Shown here one piece after another: positions 15,657-25,050 of a stretch of DNA of 42,074 bases. Location: positions 1 to 42,074 of the forward strand of contig CAMBTK010000009.1 of the NCBI GenBank assembly GCA_945870785.1, given 5' to 3'. The notes below the pieces were generated by a model that was given only the letters and a program-made list of their open reading frames with translations, searched no databases and was not told the DNA's origin. Both the position numbers and the translations under genes were made by a program. Position 1 is the first letter of the stretch, and the number at the start of each line of letters is the position of its first letter. The stretch comes from Sulfurimonas crateris. Its GTDB lineage: Bacteria; Campylobacterota; Campylobacteria; Campylobacterales; Sulfurimonadaceae.

Positions 15657-18283
15657 AGAGATACTTTTTGTTCAACTTTTTTAAATGTCTCAATCACATC
15701 GCCTACGATTACATCATCGTAACCTTTTATCATAACTCCACACTCATAACCATTTCCGATTTCATCAACGTCATCTTTGAAACGTTTAAGTGATGTAAGT
15801 TCTCCCTCATGAACAACTACTCCATCACGAATAACACGTACCAATCCGCCACGGATAAGCTTACCATCAACAACAACACATCCAGCAACCATACCTCTTG
15901 GTGCCTTAAATGTATTTCTTACCTCTGCTTGACCTGTATTTATCTCTGTGAACTTAGGAGCCATCATACCAGTTAACATACCTGTCATATCATCAAGTAG
16001 TTGATATATTATAGAGTATGTTTTAATGTCAACATTTTTCTGTTTTGCTAAAGCTTTTACGCTTCCTGTTGGGCGAACATTAAATCCAAGAAGTACACAG
16101 TTTTCACTATTTGAAACAAGCTCAACATCGTTTTCTGTAATTCCACCAACACCAGAAGATATAACATTGATTTTAACTTCATCATTTCTCAACTCACTCA
16201 ATGAGCTTCTAATCGCTTCTAGTGAACCGTGAACATCTGTTTTAAGAACAACTTTAAGAGACTTTAATCTTCCCTCAGCAATCATACTAGTCATATCTTC
16301 TAAAGTAGATTTTGTACTATGTGACAACTCTTTATGTCTATCATACTCATGACGTTTTTGAGCATATTCTCTTGCTTCTTTATCACTATTCATAGCCATC
16401 ATAATCTCACCTGAAGATGGAACTTCATTTAGTCCAACAACAACCGCTGTATGACTTGGTTTAATGCTTTTAATCTGCTGTTTATTCTCATTTAAAAGTG
16501 CTTTTACACGTCCAAAAGAGCTACCACAAACTACATAATCACCAACACTTAGAGTTCCATTTTGAACAATTACAGTAGCAACTGGACCACGTCCTTTTTC
16601 TAATGAAGATTCAACGACAGCTGCTTTTGCCATAGCATTTTCATTTGCTTTAAGCTCTAAAACTTCTGCTGTTAGGAGGATATTTTCAAGTAGTTCATCA
16701 ATACCCATTCCAGATTTTGCAGATATTGGTATAAACTCAATATCTCCGCCCCAATCAATAGGATTTAATCCACGCTCAGCCATTTGAGCTTTTACCATAT
16801 CTGGGTTTGCAGTTGGTTTATCCATTTTGTTTAGCGCTACTATAACTGGTACTTTAGACTCTTTTGCCAACTTTATAACTTCATCAGTCTGAGGTTTAAC
16901 ACCATCATCAGCGGCAACAACAATAATGATAATATCTGTTACGTCTGTTCCTCTTTGACGCATTTGTGAAAACGCTGCGTGACCTGGAGTATCTAGGAAA
17001 GTAATAGCTTTACCATGTTGTTCAATAGTATAAGCACCGATATGTTGAGTAATTCCACCAGCTTCACCCTCTGTTACTTTCGCTTTTCTAATAGCATCTA
17101 AAAGTGACGTTTTACCATGGTCAACGTGTCCCATTATAGTTATAACAGGTGGTCTCTCAGTGGCATCCTCATCTACTTCTTCGTTTAAATCTTCTTCATA
17201 GTTAAACGCATCTTTAGGGTCAACTATCGTTACTTCAACACCAAACTCTTCAGATAATATCTCAATTTCATCATGACCCAAGAAGTCATTTTTTGTCATC
17301 ATTAAGCCAAGACTAAATAGTACTTTTATAACATCACTAATTGGACGATTAACTTTTTCTGCGAACTCATAAACGCGAATATCTTCAGGAATTTCTACAT
17401 GCGTTATGATTAAATCTTCAGGCTTGTCTTTGATGTATTTTTTTCTTTTATCACGAGAAACATTTCTGCCTTTTGAAGAAGACTTTTTGTTTGCATTTCT
17501 ACCAACTGGTTTTGCAACTTTTGCTTTTCTTGGCTCTTCTGGAACTAGCGCTTGTCTTTGTGTTGCATTTAAGTCAAGTAGTACCACTTGATCGTCCATA
17601 TCCATAGAAACTTCAGATAAAGAAGCTCCAAATATATCAATCTTGACACCCTGCTCTTGTTTTTTAGCTCCACCTGAAACTGTCTGCTTTGCTTTTTTCT
17701 TATTTGCAAGCTCTTCTAAAACTTCAGCACTTATTTTCCCATATGAAGAGATTGATGATTGTGTCTGTTTTACTACGTGAACAAACTCATCTTCATCTTT
17801 TTCTTCAGGTTTTGGCTGCTTCTTTTTAACAATTTTTAAGCCAGACTTTTTAATTACCATTTTTTTAGGATCAGTTACTTCTAACTCTTTCTCCTCTTCT
17901 TGTGCTTCATCACTCTTTGGCAATACTTTTGTCTCATTACTAATTAGCTCAGATTCTTTAGTTTTTTCTACTACATCTTTTGGAGATTTTTCACTATTTT
18001 TTACAGGGAGAGTTGCTTGAGTATTTTTAATTTCTTTTATAGGAGTTTTTTCTTCTTTAGGAGTATTATTTGATGCTTTAGCTTCTATTTTTGTATCTGC
18101 TGCTGATACTTGTGCTAATTCACCGCTCATTATATAGTTCATTAAACCTTCTGCTTCTTCCATTGAAACTGAACTATTTGCCGACTTTATCTCAATGCCC
18201 ATATCTGAGGCTTTTTTTACTACATCTTTAGAAGTAATTCCTAACTCTTTAGCAATTTCGTGTACTCTAACTTTTTCTGTCAT
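15653..18283 (-). CDS. infB: Translation initiation factor IF-2
   Basis: IF-2 is the GTPase that brings initiator fMet-tRNA to the 30S subunit. The 876 residues comprise an IF2_N domain (1-52), a long Lys/Glu-rich linker (about 60-290), a second IF2_N-like segment (about 298-350) and the G domain. G motifs are GHVDHGKT at 385-392, DTPGH at 431-435 and NKMDKP near 486-491. Domains II-IV follow, with conserved FNVRPTG near 720. The linker carries the usual low-complexity sequence, shorter than in some relatives. It overlaps ylxR by 17 bases and rbfA by 4. Confidence 0.97.
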   Translation of the reverse strand: MTEKVRVHEIAKELGITSKDVVKKASDMGIEIKSANSSVSMEEAEGLMNYIMSGELAQVSAADTKIEAKASNNTPKEEKTPIKEIKNTQATLPVKNSEKSPKDVVEKTKESELISNETKVLPKSDEAQEEEKELEVTDPKKMVIKKSGLKIVKKKQPKPEEKDEDEFVHVVKQTQSSISSYGKISAEVLEELANKKKAKQTVSGGAKKQEQGVKIDIFGASLSEVSMDMDDQVVLLDLNATQRQALVPEEPRKAKVAKPVGRNANKKSSSKGRNVSRDKRKKYIKDKPEDLIITHVEIPEDIRVYEFAEKVNRPISDVIKVLFSLGLMMTKNDFLGHDEIEILSEEFGVEVTIVDPKDAFNYEEDLNEEVDEDATERPPVITIMGHVDHGKTSLLDAIRKAKVTEGEAGGITQHIGAYTIEQHGKAITFLDTPGHAAFSQMRQRGTDVTDIIIIVVAADDGVKPQTDEVIKLAKESKVPVIVALNKMDKPTANPDMVKAQMAERGLNPIDWGGDIEFIPISAKSGMGIDELLENILLTAEVLELKANENAMAKAAVVESSLEKGRGPVATVIVQNGTLSVGDYVVCGSSFGRVKALLNENKQQIKSIKPSHTAVVVGLNEVPSSGEIMMAMNSDKEAREYAQKRHEYDRHKELSHSTKSTLEDMTSMIAEGRLKSLKVVLKTDVHGSLEAIRSSLSELRNDEVKINVISSGVGGITENDVELVSNSENCVLLGFNVRPTGSVKALAKQKNVDIKTYSIIYQLLDDMTGMLTGMMAPKFTEINTGQAEVRNTFKAPRGMVAGCVVVDGKLIRGGLVRVIRDGVVVHEGELTSLKRFKDDVDEIGNGYECGVMIKGYDDVIVGDVIETFKKVEQKVSL

Positions 18284-18530
18284 CAGTGATGATCTCCTTT
18301 AGTATGTTCGAAAATTTATCTCTATCTGAGCTTTTACATTGTCGCATAATGGCTTTTAATGCTTTTTTCTCATCTTTGAGACAAATTTCACATATGTAAA
18401 AACTTCTACCCTCTCCTCTAAAAAGACTAAGTTGTGATTCTAAGCACTGAAGTCTGAGTAGATTTATCTGCATATCTCTTATTCTACAAGATATACACAT
18501 CCTAAGAGGCTGGTTAAATTTTTTCGCCAT
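18267..18530 (-). CDS. ylxR: YlxR/RnpM family (DUF448) RNA-binding protein
   Basis: This 87-residue protein belongs to DUF448; the Bacillus member YlxR (RnpM) binds RNase P RNA and modulates its activity. The opening RMCISCR (about 11-17) is the family signature (R-x-C-I/V-x-C-R), and [13 protein letters not shown] (about 40-52) carries the second pair of cysteines (Cys48 and Cys51 region). Four cysteines in C-x2-C pairs suggest a metal site. It lies just before infB and overlaps it by 17 bases, the usual location of ylxR in bacteria. Its function in this phylum has not, to my knowledge, been tested. Confidence 0.85.
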   Translation of the reverse strand: MAKKFNQPLRMCISCRIRDMQINLLRLQCLESQLSLFRGEGRSFYICEICLKDEKKALKAIMRQCKSSDRDKFSNILKEIITDDRKS

Positions 18531-18573
18531 TATATCTAAAAGTTCCTTGATTTACTTAGAAAATGAGTGTAAC

Positions 18574-19455
18574 TTATTTATCAATAATAAGTCCCTCGTT
18601 GTCAAAATTAAGAATTTTTACAGCAAATTCTGGAAATTTTATAGCAAGTTTACTAGCTATACTTTCAGAATCTTCATCATATACCATAGAGAAAAATGTT
18701 GAACCGCTTCCAGAGAGAGTACTCATTAAAGCTCCGCTCTCATATGCAATTTTTTGAACATTAAAAAGTTCTGGCAAAGTCTTCATTCTTGCTTTTTGAT
18801 GAAATCTATCTTGAGAAGCAAGTTTTAAAATTTCCCAATCTTCATTAAAAAATGCAGCAACACTCAGAGCTGTGTGTGAAAGGTTATAAACAGCGCTCTC
18901 TTTTGAATATGATTTAGGCAAAAGGGTTCTTGCTTTTGCAGTGCTCATCTGTTTGTTTGGTATTACAACAACTGCTTTTATATAATCTGGGAGATGTTTT
19001 TTTTGAGAAAAAACCTTATTTTTCTCAACAGTTGCTGCATTAAATCCACCCATAACAGCTGGTGTAATGTTATCTGGATGCGACTCATATACAAGTGCAT
19101 GATTTAGTATTCTTCTTTTTGAAACTTTTATTCCTGCTGCTTCGTGTGCACTTGCAATTGCGCTAACAATTACAGCAGAAGAGCTACCAAGTCCTCTTGA
19201 CATAGGTATCTGGTTATAAAAATTAAATTTAAAATTTTGCTTTTTTTTCGTTAGTCTGTTGTAATGTTCATTAAAAATACTGATAAAGAGGTTGTTGCCC
19301 TTTAATTTAGGGTTATTTTCACCCTCACCTTTAATGCTTACGCTAAAGAATTTCGACGGGTGAAATTCAACTACATTACGCAGATCAACTGCTAAACCTA
19401 AAGAGTCAAATCCTGGTCCAAGATTTGCACTAGTTGCTGGTACACTTACTGTCAC
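18574..19455 (-). CDS. thrB: Homoserine kinase
   Basis: ThrB phosphorylates homoserine on the way to threonine. It is a GHMP-family kinase: [12 protein letters not shown] (84-95) is the ATP-binding glycine/serine loop, the opening [12 protein letters not shown] (6-17) is the typical substrate-side segment, and [11 protein letters not shown] near 250-260 is motif 3. 293 residues is normal. The start is GTG at 19455 with AGGA 5 bases upstream. It is 43 bases from ylxR and 7 bases after the tsaB-like gene, so threonine synthesis is embedded in a translation-factor operon, as in Campylobacter. Confidence 0.94.
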   Translation of the reverse strand: MTVSVPATSANLGPGFDSLGLAVDLRNVVEFHPSKFFSVSIKGEGENNPKLKGNNLFISIFNEHYNRLTKKKQNFKFNFYNQIPMSRGLGSSSAVIVSAIASAHEAAGIKVSKRRILNHALVYESHPDNITPAVMGGFNAATVEKNKVFSQKKHLPDYIKAVVVIPNKQMSTAKARTLLPKSYSKESAVYNLSHTALSVAAFFNEDWEILKLASQDRFHQKARMKTLPELFNVQKIAYESGALMSTLSGSGSTFFSMVYDEDSESIASKLAIKFPEFAVKILNFDNEGLIIDK

Positions 19456-19462
19456 TTTGTTC

Positions 19463-19924
19463 CTATCCTAGCGCTCCAATTCCATAAAGAGGCGTAGTTA
19501 TTGTGCTAAACTCTCTATAATCTAGTACATCCCGAAGCGTAAATCTAACCTCTGGTACTGTTTCTATTTTTTGAGTTTTTATTTCTGATGAAATTTTAAC
19601 AAAATATAGCTTTCCAATCGCTTTTATTGGCTGATTTTCATTAAAATAAAAGGCGTCTGTTGCATATAGTGGTATATTTTTAAGTATGCTCATAGATTTT
19701 AAAAATATATAAGCAATCTTTATAGCCATAAAGCTACCTGGTCCATTTGCATAAAAAAGAGATTTGATACTATATTTCTTCGATATTTCATCAAAAAGAA
19801 GAGGTAGAATTTCAGAGCTTTTCTCACTAGTTGAGATAGTCTCAATTAGTTTTGTGTCCTCATATATACCAATTAAAATTGGAGATGAGAGAGTCACAAA
19901 AACTAAATCAACACTTTTAAGCAT
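19463..19924 (-). CDS. tsaB: Short TsaB-like protein
   Basis: TsaB is the inactive ASKHA-fold partner that supports TsaD in forming threonylcarbamoyladenosine (t6A37) in tRNA. Only the N-terminal lobe is clear: [21 protein letters not shown] (split: NGPGSF near 60-65, [10 protein letters not shown] near 69-78) matches the family pattern GPGSFTGLRIG. The protein is 153 residues, against about 220-230 for E. coli TsaB, so the C-terminal lobe is largely missing, and the usual N-terminal Asp-Thr is not recognisable. No frameshift is seen. A similar short gene sits between lpxC and thrB in Campylobacter as I recall. It overlaps lpxC by 8 bases. Confidence 0.7.
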   Translation of the reverse strand: MLKSVDLVFVTLSSPILIGIYEDTKLIETISTSEKSSEILPLLFDEISKKYSIKSLFYANGPGSFMAIKIAYIFLKSMSILKNIPLYATDAFYFNENQPIKAIGKLYFVKISSEIKTQKIETVPEVRFTLRDVLDYREFSTITTPLYGIGALG

Positions 19925-20801
19925 ATGCTTTTTCTAACTCTTTTGTCTTTTCACCAACAAGTTCAACAACTTCATAATTTTGGGCATCTTTTAATAGCTC
20001 TAGAGTTAACTTATGGTTTAAATCATGACTTCCAGCCATAGCTTCATAGTTACCTACAAAATTCATCCCTATTAGCGCCATGTCTCCGATTGCATCTAAT
20101 ATCTTATGTCTTACAAACTCATTTTCAAATCTTAATCCCTCAGGATTTAAAACCTTTTTCTCATCGAGTACGATTGCATTCTCTAGTGAGCCTCCAAGAG
20201 CCAAACCTTTTGAACGTAAATACTGTACTTCATGTAAAAAACCAAAAGTTCTAGCACGTGCAATCTCATCTTTATAACTCTGCTTTGTAAAGTTTAAAAT
20301 ATACTCTTGCTGTTGGATAACTGGATGTGGAAATTTGATAGTAAAACCATATTTTAAATCAGTTGATGGAGAGAGTTTTACATACTTTTCGCCCTCTTGT
20401 ACAATTATCTCTTTTTTAATGCGCATAATCTTTTTTGGCACATCAAGTTCAACTATCCCTGCTTCATCTAAAAGCATACAAAAACTAGCACTGCTTCCAT
20501 CCATAACAGGTACTTCGTCTGCATCGACAATTATCTTAAGGTTATCAATTCCATAAGCATATATTGCAGATAACATATGCTCAATAGTAGAGATAACATA
20601 ACCATCTTTACCTATAACAGTCGCCATTTTAGTATCAACAACATTTGCGGGGATAAGTGGAATTGCTACATCAACGTCACTTCTGTAAAAAATCAATCCG
20701 CTGTTGGATGCTAAAGGTTCAAGTCTTAATTTAACAGCGGAGCCTTTATGCAACCCTATTCCAACTAACTCAACACTTTTCTTAATAGTTGTTTGATACA
20801 T
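19917..20801 (-). CDS. lpxC: UDP-3-O-acyl-N-acetylglucosamine deacetylase
   Basis: LpxC is the committed zinc-dependent step of lipid A synthesis. The 294 residues show the zinc ligands His75 (in STIEHMLSA), His232 and Asp236 (HKILDAIGD), and the catalytic His259 in AGSHDLNH. The MDGSSASF motif lies at 100-107. Length is close to the usual 295-305. It starts with ATG 30 bases after the M23 peptidase stop and overlaps the tsaB-like gene by 8 bases. It confirms a Gram-negative envelope. Confidence 0.96.
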   Translation of the reverse strand: MYQTTIKKSVELVGIGLHKGSAVKLRLEPLASNSGLIFYRSDVDVAIPLIPANVVDTKMATVIGKDGYVISTIEHMLSAIYAYGIDNLKIIVDADEVPVMDGSSASFCMLLDEAGIVELDVPKKIMRIKKEIIVQEGEKYVKLSPSTDLKYGFTIKFPHPVIQQQEYILNFTKQSYKDEIARARTFGFLHEVQYLRSKGLALGGSLENAIVLDEKKVLNPEGLRFENEFVRHKILDAIGDMALIGMNFVGNYEAMAGSHDLNHKLTLELLKDAQNYEVVELVGEKTKELEKAYA

Positions 20802-20831
20802 TTTTGCTCCTGCAATTAAATTTTGTATAGT

Positions 20832-22202
20832 TTATATTTTTTTGTCAATTATATCTTTTGCACTCTTAATAACATCACTGATATTTAATCTCATCCAGTC
20901 ATTATCCATCCATTCAGCTGGATGAACTTCTATGCCTTGAACCAAAACACCAAAGTGAAGGTGATCTCCCATTGCGTAACCACTCTTGCCTGTATTTGCC
21001 AGATGAGAGCTATCTGCTATAACGTCTCCACTATTAACAGCAATACTTGAACAGTGCCCATAGAGCGTGTAAAGCCCTAATCCATGGCTCAATATAGGCA
21101 TATTTCCATAAAGACCATTATACTCAGCAAAAACAACTTCTCCGCCATTTTGAGGAATTATCTCGGCTTGTGCATTACTAGCAAGGTCTAACCCCATATG
21201 GTATGATTCGCTTATCTCTTTATCATTATATGAGTAAATTCTATGATCTCCATAATGAGCGACTACTGCACCATTTTTAAGCGGGTACATACTGTTTATA
21301 TGGAAGTCTTGAATCATCTTCTGAGGAACTTTTGATGTAATTTCATGGATTAACTTCTCATTTTTTAATCTTACTGTCTCGTTTATCAATTTAAACTGTT
21401 CTATTGAGTCAGTTACTCCCTGTGTCTCTTCAAACTCTTCTGCTAATTCAGCAATTTTGCCTTGTAAGAAGCTGTCCGAGAGCTTAATATTTGAAACTTT
21501 ATAAATTTTTTCTCTTAAATATAGTGGGATATACACCTGAGTACTGTTCTTTGCATAATCCTGTGCAACAACCGTAGCTTTAAAGTTTGCCTCTGTTATA
21601 GGCCATGCAATAAGGGCTATATAGTACCCCTCTTTGTAAAACGGCTGTGCTTTAAATTTTTTATCAAAATTTGTCTCTATATAAAAATCTTTTAAATTTT
21701 CATCTTCAATTTTAAATACAACAAGCGCTGCACCGCCTTTGCTAATTTTATATGAGTTTGCAATTATATTTATAAGCGGTCTTTTTTTGTCAATTTTTAT
21801 ACTATACTCTTTTTGAGTAGCGTTTCCTTGAAAAAAATTCCATTTACTTGCATCTAGTGCTTCAACAATAATTTTTATATCTTTATCTTTCATCGTATAG
21901 GCACTCTTAGGTGATTCTATTTTTATATCAACAATATTCTTTGCTTCCATAAACTGTTCGTGATACAATACAGTATCTCCTGAACTGCTCTTTAATACTA
22001 CTCTATATGATTTAAGACCACTTCTATCTTGTATGGATAATTTTAATGGATCTTTTAAATTCCAATAACCATCACTCTCTAAAGATATTGCAGGGACTTC
22101 TCTCTCAAACATTAGAGAGTTGTACACATAAAAAGCACCGCCAACTATTAATACTAAAACAAACAACACACCATATAAAGAACCATTTTCTCTTCTTCTC
22201 AA
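20832..22202 (-). CDS. Membrane-anchored M23 metallopeptidase
   Basis: This is a probable peptidoglycan endopeptidase facing the periplasm. One membrane segment lies at about 9-30 after an arginine-rich start. A long beta-rich region (about 35-230) resembles Ig-like repeats. A helical stretch (about 235-300) follows, and then the LytM domain. Zinc ligands are His335 and Asp339 (YHMGLD) and His416 of HLHFG, with His383 (LYGH) as catalytic base, so the domain looks active. The start is TTG at 22202 with AGGA 7 bases upstream; the next Met comes only after the membrane segment. It follows the DHH gene with no spacing. A homologue lies beside lpxC in Campylobacter. Cell-shape or division roles are possible. 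Confidence 0.88.
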   Translation of the reverse strand: MRRRENGSLYGVLFVLVLIVGGAFYVYNSLMFEREVPAISLESDGYWNLKDPLKLSIQDRSGLKSYRVVLKSSSGDTVLYHEQFMEAKNIVDIKIESPKSAYTMKDKDIKIIVEALDASKWNFFQGNATQKEYSIKIDKKRPLINIIANSYKISKGGAALVVFKIEDENLKDFYIETNFDKKFKAQPFYKEGYYIALIAWPITEANFKATVVAQDYAKNSTQVYIPLYLREKIYKVSNIKLSDSFLQGKIAELAEEFEETQGVTDSIEQFKLINETVRLKNEKLIHEITSKVPQKMIQDFHINSMYPLKNGAVVAHYGDHRIYSYNDKEISESYHMGLDLASNAQAEIIPQNGGEVVFAEYNGLYGNMPILSHGLGLYTLYGHCSSIAVNSGDVIADSSHLANTGKSGYAMGDHLHFGVLVQGIEVHPAEWMDNDWMRLNISDVIKSAKDIIDKKI

Positions 22203-23078
22203 CTACATTTCCTTTTTAATTAAATTAAGCATAAACTCTTTAGCTTCATCTAGCGATACCAAATCATTAAGCGTAAAACTTGAGCAACTCTTATCTGTTG
22301 TGGCATCAAAATTTGATACTATTTTTTCACAATTAACTTCAGAAGCACAACAAACAAAACACTTTATTTTAAAATTACTTTTTTGCATTAACAAAAGAGC
22401 TATCTCTGTATGAGGCAAAAAAAGTGACTCATGCAGTGCTGCTTGTGCATCAAATGCAGTTGCACCACTTGCTCTCATATCCTCATCACTTACACAAAAA
22501 GTAGCAACTTTTGCATCGTAGTACAGTGACATATTTTTAAACATAGTGGCTTTTAATCTCAAAGCACCTAGCGTGATACTTTTCATTATATTTTTATTAC
22601 ACAATTTAAAATCTGCACCATACTCTATTAACTCTTTAGCCATAGCAAATGTCGTACCACAGAGCTCATCAGACAAAAATCCATCAGTCTCATAAAGAAG
22701 CCCAGAATATAATGCAGTAGCAATCTTTTGATTTATTTTTATCTTATGATCTTTAAAAAATTGGTACAAAACTTCTGATTTTGATATAAAATTTATTAGC
22801 TCACACTCTATCTCTAGATGCTCTTTATTCGTAGAGTCAAAACTTATAGCCAAATCCGCACTTTTTGGAAATGAATTTTTTATATCTTGCACCCATGGAA
22901 TAAATGAGATTCTATGATTTGTATTTGATGTTTTACAAACCCAAGAAACTTTTTTATGTTTTTGAAGCAAAAAAGTATAAAAAGCACTAGCATTGCCAAT
23001 AGAGTGAGCATCAAAACAGTTATGAGAGAGAATGACTATGTGAGTAGCACTATCTATTTTTTTTAATATTTCATTCAA
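22203..23078 (-). CDS. Degenerate DHH-family phosphoesterase
   Basis: The 291 residues align with the DHH/DHHA1 family (NrnA-like nano-RNases and pAp phosphatases). Motif I is HNCFDAHSIG (19-28), with His19 and Asp23, but the usual second Asp is His25. ISFD (Asp81) and YETDGF (Asp132) correspond to the next metal ligands. The DHH signature itself, expected between LIN (95-97) and the SEVLYQFF helix (101-108), is absent: about 20-25 residues seem to be missing in frame. The C-terminal GGGH motif is also absent. It is therefore probably inactive or altered in chemistry. The start is TTG at 23078, with a weak ribosome site, so the exact start is uncertain. It is adjacent to the M23 peptidase. 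Confidence 0.7.
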   Translation of the reverse strand: MNEILKKIDSATHIVILSHNCFDAHSIGNASAFYTFLLQKHKKVSWVCKTSNTNHRISFIPWVQDIKNSFPKSADLAISFDSTNKEHLEIECELINFISKSEVLYQFFKDHKIKINQKIATALYSGLLYETDGFLSDELCGTTFAMAKELIEYGADFKLCNKNIMKSITLGALRLKATMFKNMSLYYDAKVATFCVSDEDMRASGATAFDAQAALHESLFLPHTEIALLLMQKSNFKIKCFVCCASEVNCEKIVSNFDATTDKSCSSFTLNDLVSLDEAKEFMLNLIKKEM

Positions 23079-23116
23079 TTTATGACTACTTTAGCTATAT
23101 TTTTTGGGATTATATA

Positions 23117-24169
23117 CTACTTCTTATTCATTTTGTAAACATATGCCAGAACCTCGGCTACTGCTCCAAAGAGTTCATTTGGTATTGATTTGTCTAAATC
23201 TACCTGCGCATAAAGGCTTCTTGCCAATGGAGGATTTTGCACTATATGAACACCATTTTCTCTTGCTATTTTTTTTATCTGTTGCGCTATATTATCCATC
23301 CCTTTTGCCACAACAATTGGAGCGTGAGATTTTTGTTCATCATACTTTATTGCAACTGCGTAGTGTGTTGGATTTGTTATAACAACGTCTGCTGTTGGAA
23401 CTGCTGCCATCATTCTTTTTCTTGAAGCTTGCATCTGGATTTGACGTATTTTCGCCTTAATCATAGGATCTCCATCCATGTTTTTCATCTCATCTTTTAT
23501 CTCTTGCTTACTCATTTTTAGCCCATCAAAATACTGTTTTCTAACAATTATAATATCAATAACTGCAAAAATAAAAATAATTAAAAGCATAACAAAAGCG
23601 ATGACTATCATCTTGTCTCTAAGCCAAATCATCTGGTCATTAAATCCAAAAAGAGCAACTGTTGGAAGTTCCATGATAAATAAAAAGAAAAAAACAAACC
23701 CAACGCCAAGGGTTGTAAATGATTTAAAAGTTATCTTAATGCCATCTATCAATTTTTTCATTGAGAAGAGATTTTTCATCCCTTTAATCGGGTCTATTTT
23801 TTTAAAGTCAGGCATTATTGCTTTTGAAGTAAATAAAAAACCAAACTGAGCAATAGCAGCAACAATACCAGCAACAGCAACAGCAATTGAGAGAGGCATA
23901 ACAATTAGAAAAAATTCTTTCATTGTGACTATTGCAATATCCACCATAAATTCCCTATCTATAGTCATACCAATAAGAGAAAAATAGTATTTAAATAGCA
24001 AAAGAAGATGGGAACTCATGTATGGAAAAAGCATCAAAAAAGCTAAAATGGCAACAAATAGCGTCATAACACCTGAAGCATCTTGAGATTTTGGAACATT
24101 TCCCTCTTTTCGGGCGTCCTCTATCTTTTTGGAGGTGGGTTCTTCTGTTTTTTCTGCATCATCTGCCAT
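23117..24169 (-). CDS. flhB: Flagellar export apparatus protein FlhB
   Basis: FlhB is the substrate-specificity switch of the flagellar type III export gate. The 350 residues show the conserved start EKTEEPTSKKIEDARKEG (6-23), four membrane segments (about 32-55, 86-113, 150-175, 185-208), and the cytoplasmic autocleavage motif NPTH at 266-269. PPLARSLY near 315-322 is also conserved. It is separated from the fliM/fliA block, as is common in this phylum. It has a good GGAG ribosome site and is 65 bases from nadC, where a small hairpin lies. Confidence 0.96.
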   Translation of the reverse strand: MADDAEKTEEPTSKKIEDARKEGNVPKSQDASGVMTLFVAILAFLMLFPYMSSHLLLLFKYYFSLIGMTIDREFMVDIAIVTMKEFFLIVMPLSIAVAVAGIVAAIAQFGFLFTSKAIMPDFKKIDPIKGMKNLFSMKKLIDGIKITFKSFTTLGVGFVFFFLFIMELPTVALFGFNDQMIWLRDKMIVIAFVMLLIIFIFAVIDIIIVRKQYFDGLKMSKQEIKDEMKNMDGDPMIKAKIRQIQMQASRKRMMAAVPTADVVITNPTHYAVAIKYDEQKSHAPIVVAKGMDNIAQQIKKIARENGVHIVQNPPLARSLYAQVDLDKSIPNELFGAVAEVLAYVYKMNKK

Positions 24170-24192
24170 AAATACTCCTTAGAAGAACTTTT

Positions 24193-24212
24193 AAAATCTT
24201 GACAAAGATTTT
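24193..24212 (-). other. Perfect AT-rich hairpin upstream of flhB
   Basis: An 8-base perfect inverted repeat with a 4-base loop (AAAATCTT, GACA, AAGATTTT) lies between nadC and flhB, 24 bases before the flhB ATG. It has no T-run after the stem on the minus strand. It may be a weak terminator separating flhB from nadAC or a leader structure of flhB; it may also be chance in such AT-rich sequence. Confidence 0.3.
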
Positions 24213-24234
24213 ACTTTGGCATAAAACACTTAAC

Positions 24235-25050
24235 TTAATCCATTTTCATTGATAAATCTATCCAGTTTGCTTGATGGATAAGAGAACCGCTGCTTATGGC
24301 ATCAACACCAGTTTTTGCATAGCTCTCTATACTTTGTAGTGAGATGTTTCCACTCGCTTCAATGAGTATATGTGCAAAATTTGCATCTCTATATTTTACA
24401 ACCTCTTGAACTTGCAGAGGCGTCATATTGTCACACATCACGATATCAGCACCCGCTTCAAATGCCTCAATTGCAATCTCAAGAGTTTCCGCTTCTACTT
24501 CAATTTTTGCAGTAAATGGAATCTTTTGTCTAGCCTTTTGTATATAACTCTTCAAATTTTTTATAGTCTTTAAGTGTGTATCTTTTATCATCAAAGAGTC
24601 ATCTAATCCCATTCTGTGATTAACTGCTCCGCCACATCTTGTCGCATACTTTTCAAAAACCCTAAGCAGAGGTCTTGTTTTTCTAGTATCTAAGAGTTTT
24701 ACACCGTATGGCTCTATAATTTCTGCATATTTTTTAGTAAGTGTAGCAATTGAACTTGCATGAAGAAGCATATTTAAAAATGTTCTCTCAGCACGAAGAA
24801 GGAGATGTGATGTTCCATTTAGCGTTGCCAAAATATCACCCTTTACAAAGCTATCTGAATCTTTTTTGTTCCAAACTACACTAAAATTCTCTAGTTTTGC
24901 TAAAGCGTCACAATAGATTACTCCAGCAACAACTCCATCACTTTTGGCAATGATTTTAGCAGATGCCGCTACACTTGGCTCAACAAGTGCATACAAATCT
25001 CCTCGTCCTACATCTTGTGCTAATGTCTCTTTTACAAAATCTTCTATCAT
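24235..25050 (-). CDS. nadC: Nicotinate-nucleotide pyrophosphorylase (carboxylating)
   Basis: NadC converts quinolinate and PRPP to nicotinate mononucleotide, releasing CO2. The 271 residues carry the family signatures: AERTFLNMLLHASSIAT (near 82-98), DTRKTRPLLR (near 120-129) with basic residues that bind phosphate, GGAVNHRMGLDD (near 139-150), and the late segments VEVETL and IEASGNIS. Length is slightly short of the usual 280-300. Its ATG overlaps the nadA stop by 4 bases, so the two act as one unit of de novo NAD synthesis. nadB is not here. Confidence 0.95.
   Translation of the reverse strand: MIEDFVKETLAQDVGRGDLYALVEPSVAASAKIIAKSDGVVAGVIYCDALAKLENFSVVWNKKDSDSFVKGDILATLNGTSHLLLRAERTFLNMLLHASSIATLTKKYAEIIEPYGVKLLDTRKTRPLLRVFEKYATRCGGAVNHRMGLDDSLMIKDTHLKTIKNLKSYIQKARQKIPFTAKIEVEAETLEIAIEAFEAGADIVMCDNMTPLQVQEVVKYRDANFAHILIEASGNISLQSIESYAKTGVDAISSGSLIHQANWIDLSMKMD

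Noticed and set aside
22203-23078. Frameshift as the cause of the missing DHH motif
   Set aside because: The frame is open and family-like on both sides of the gap, so an in-frame deletion or divergence fits better than a frameshift.
23104-23849. Open frames on the plus strand opposite flhB
   Set aside because: No family resemblance, no start signals, and full overlap with a complete flhB.
24198-24204. TTGACA as a -35 promoter box on the plus strand
   Set aside because: It lies in the loop of a hairpin, has no -10 box at the right distance, and would drive only antisense transcription of nadC.
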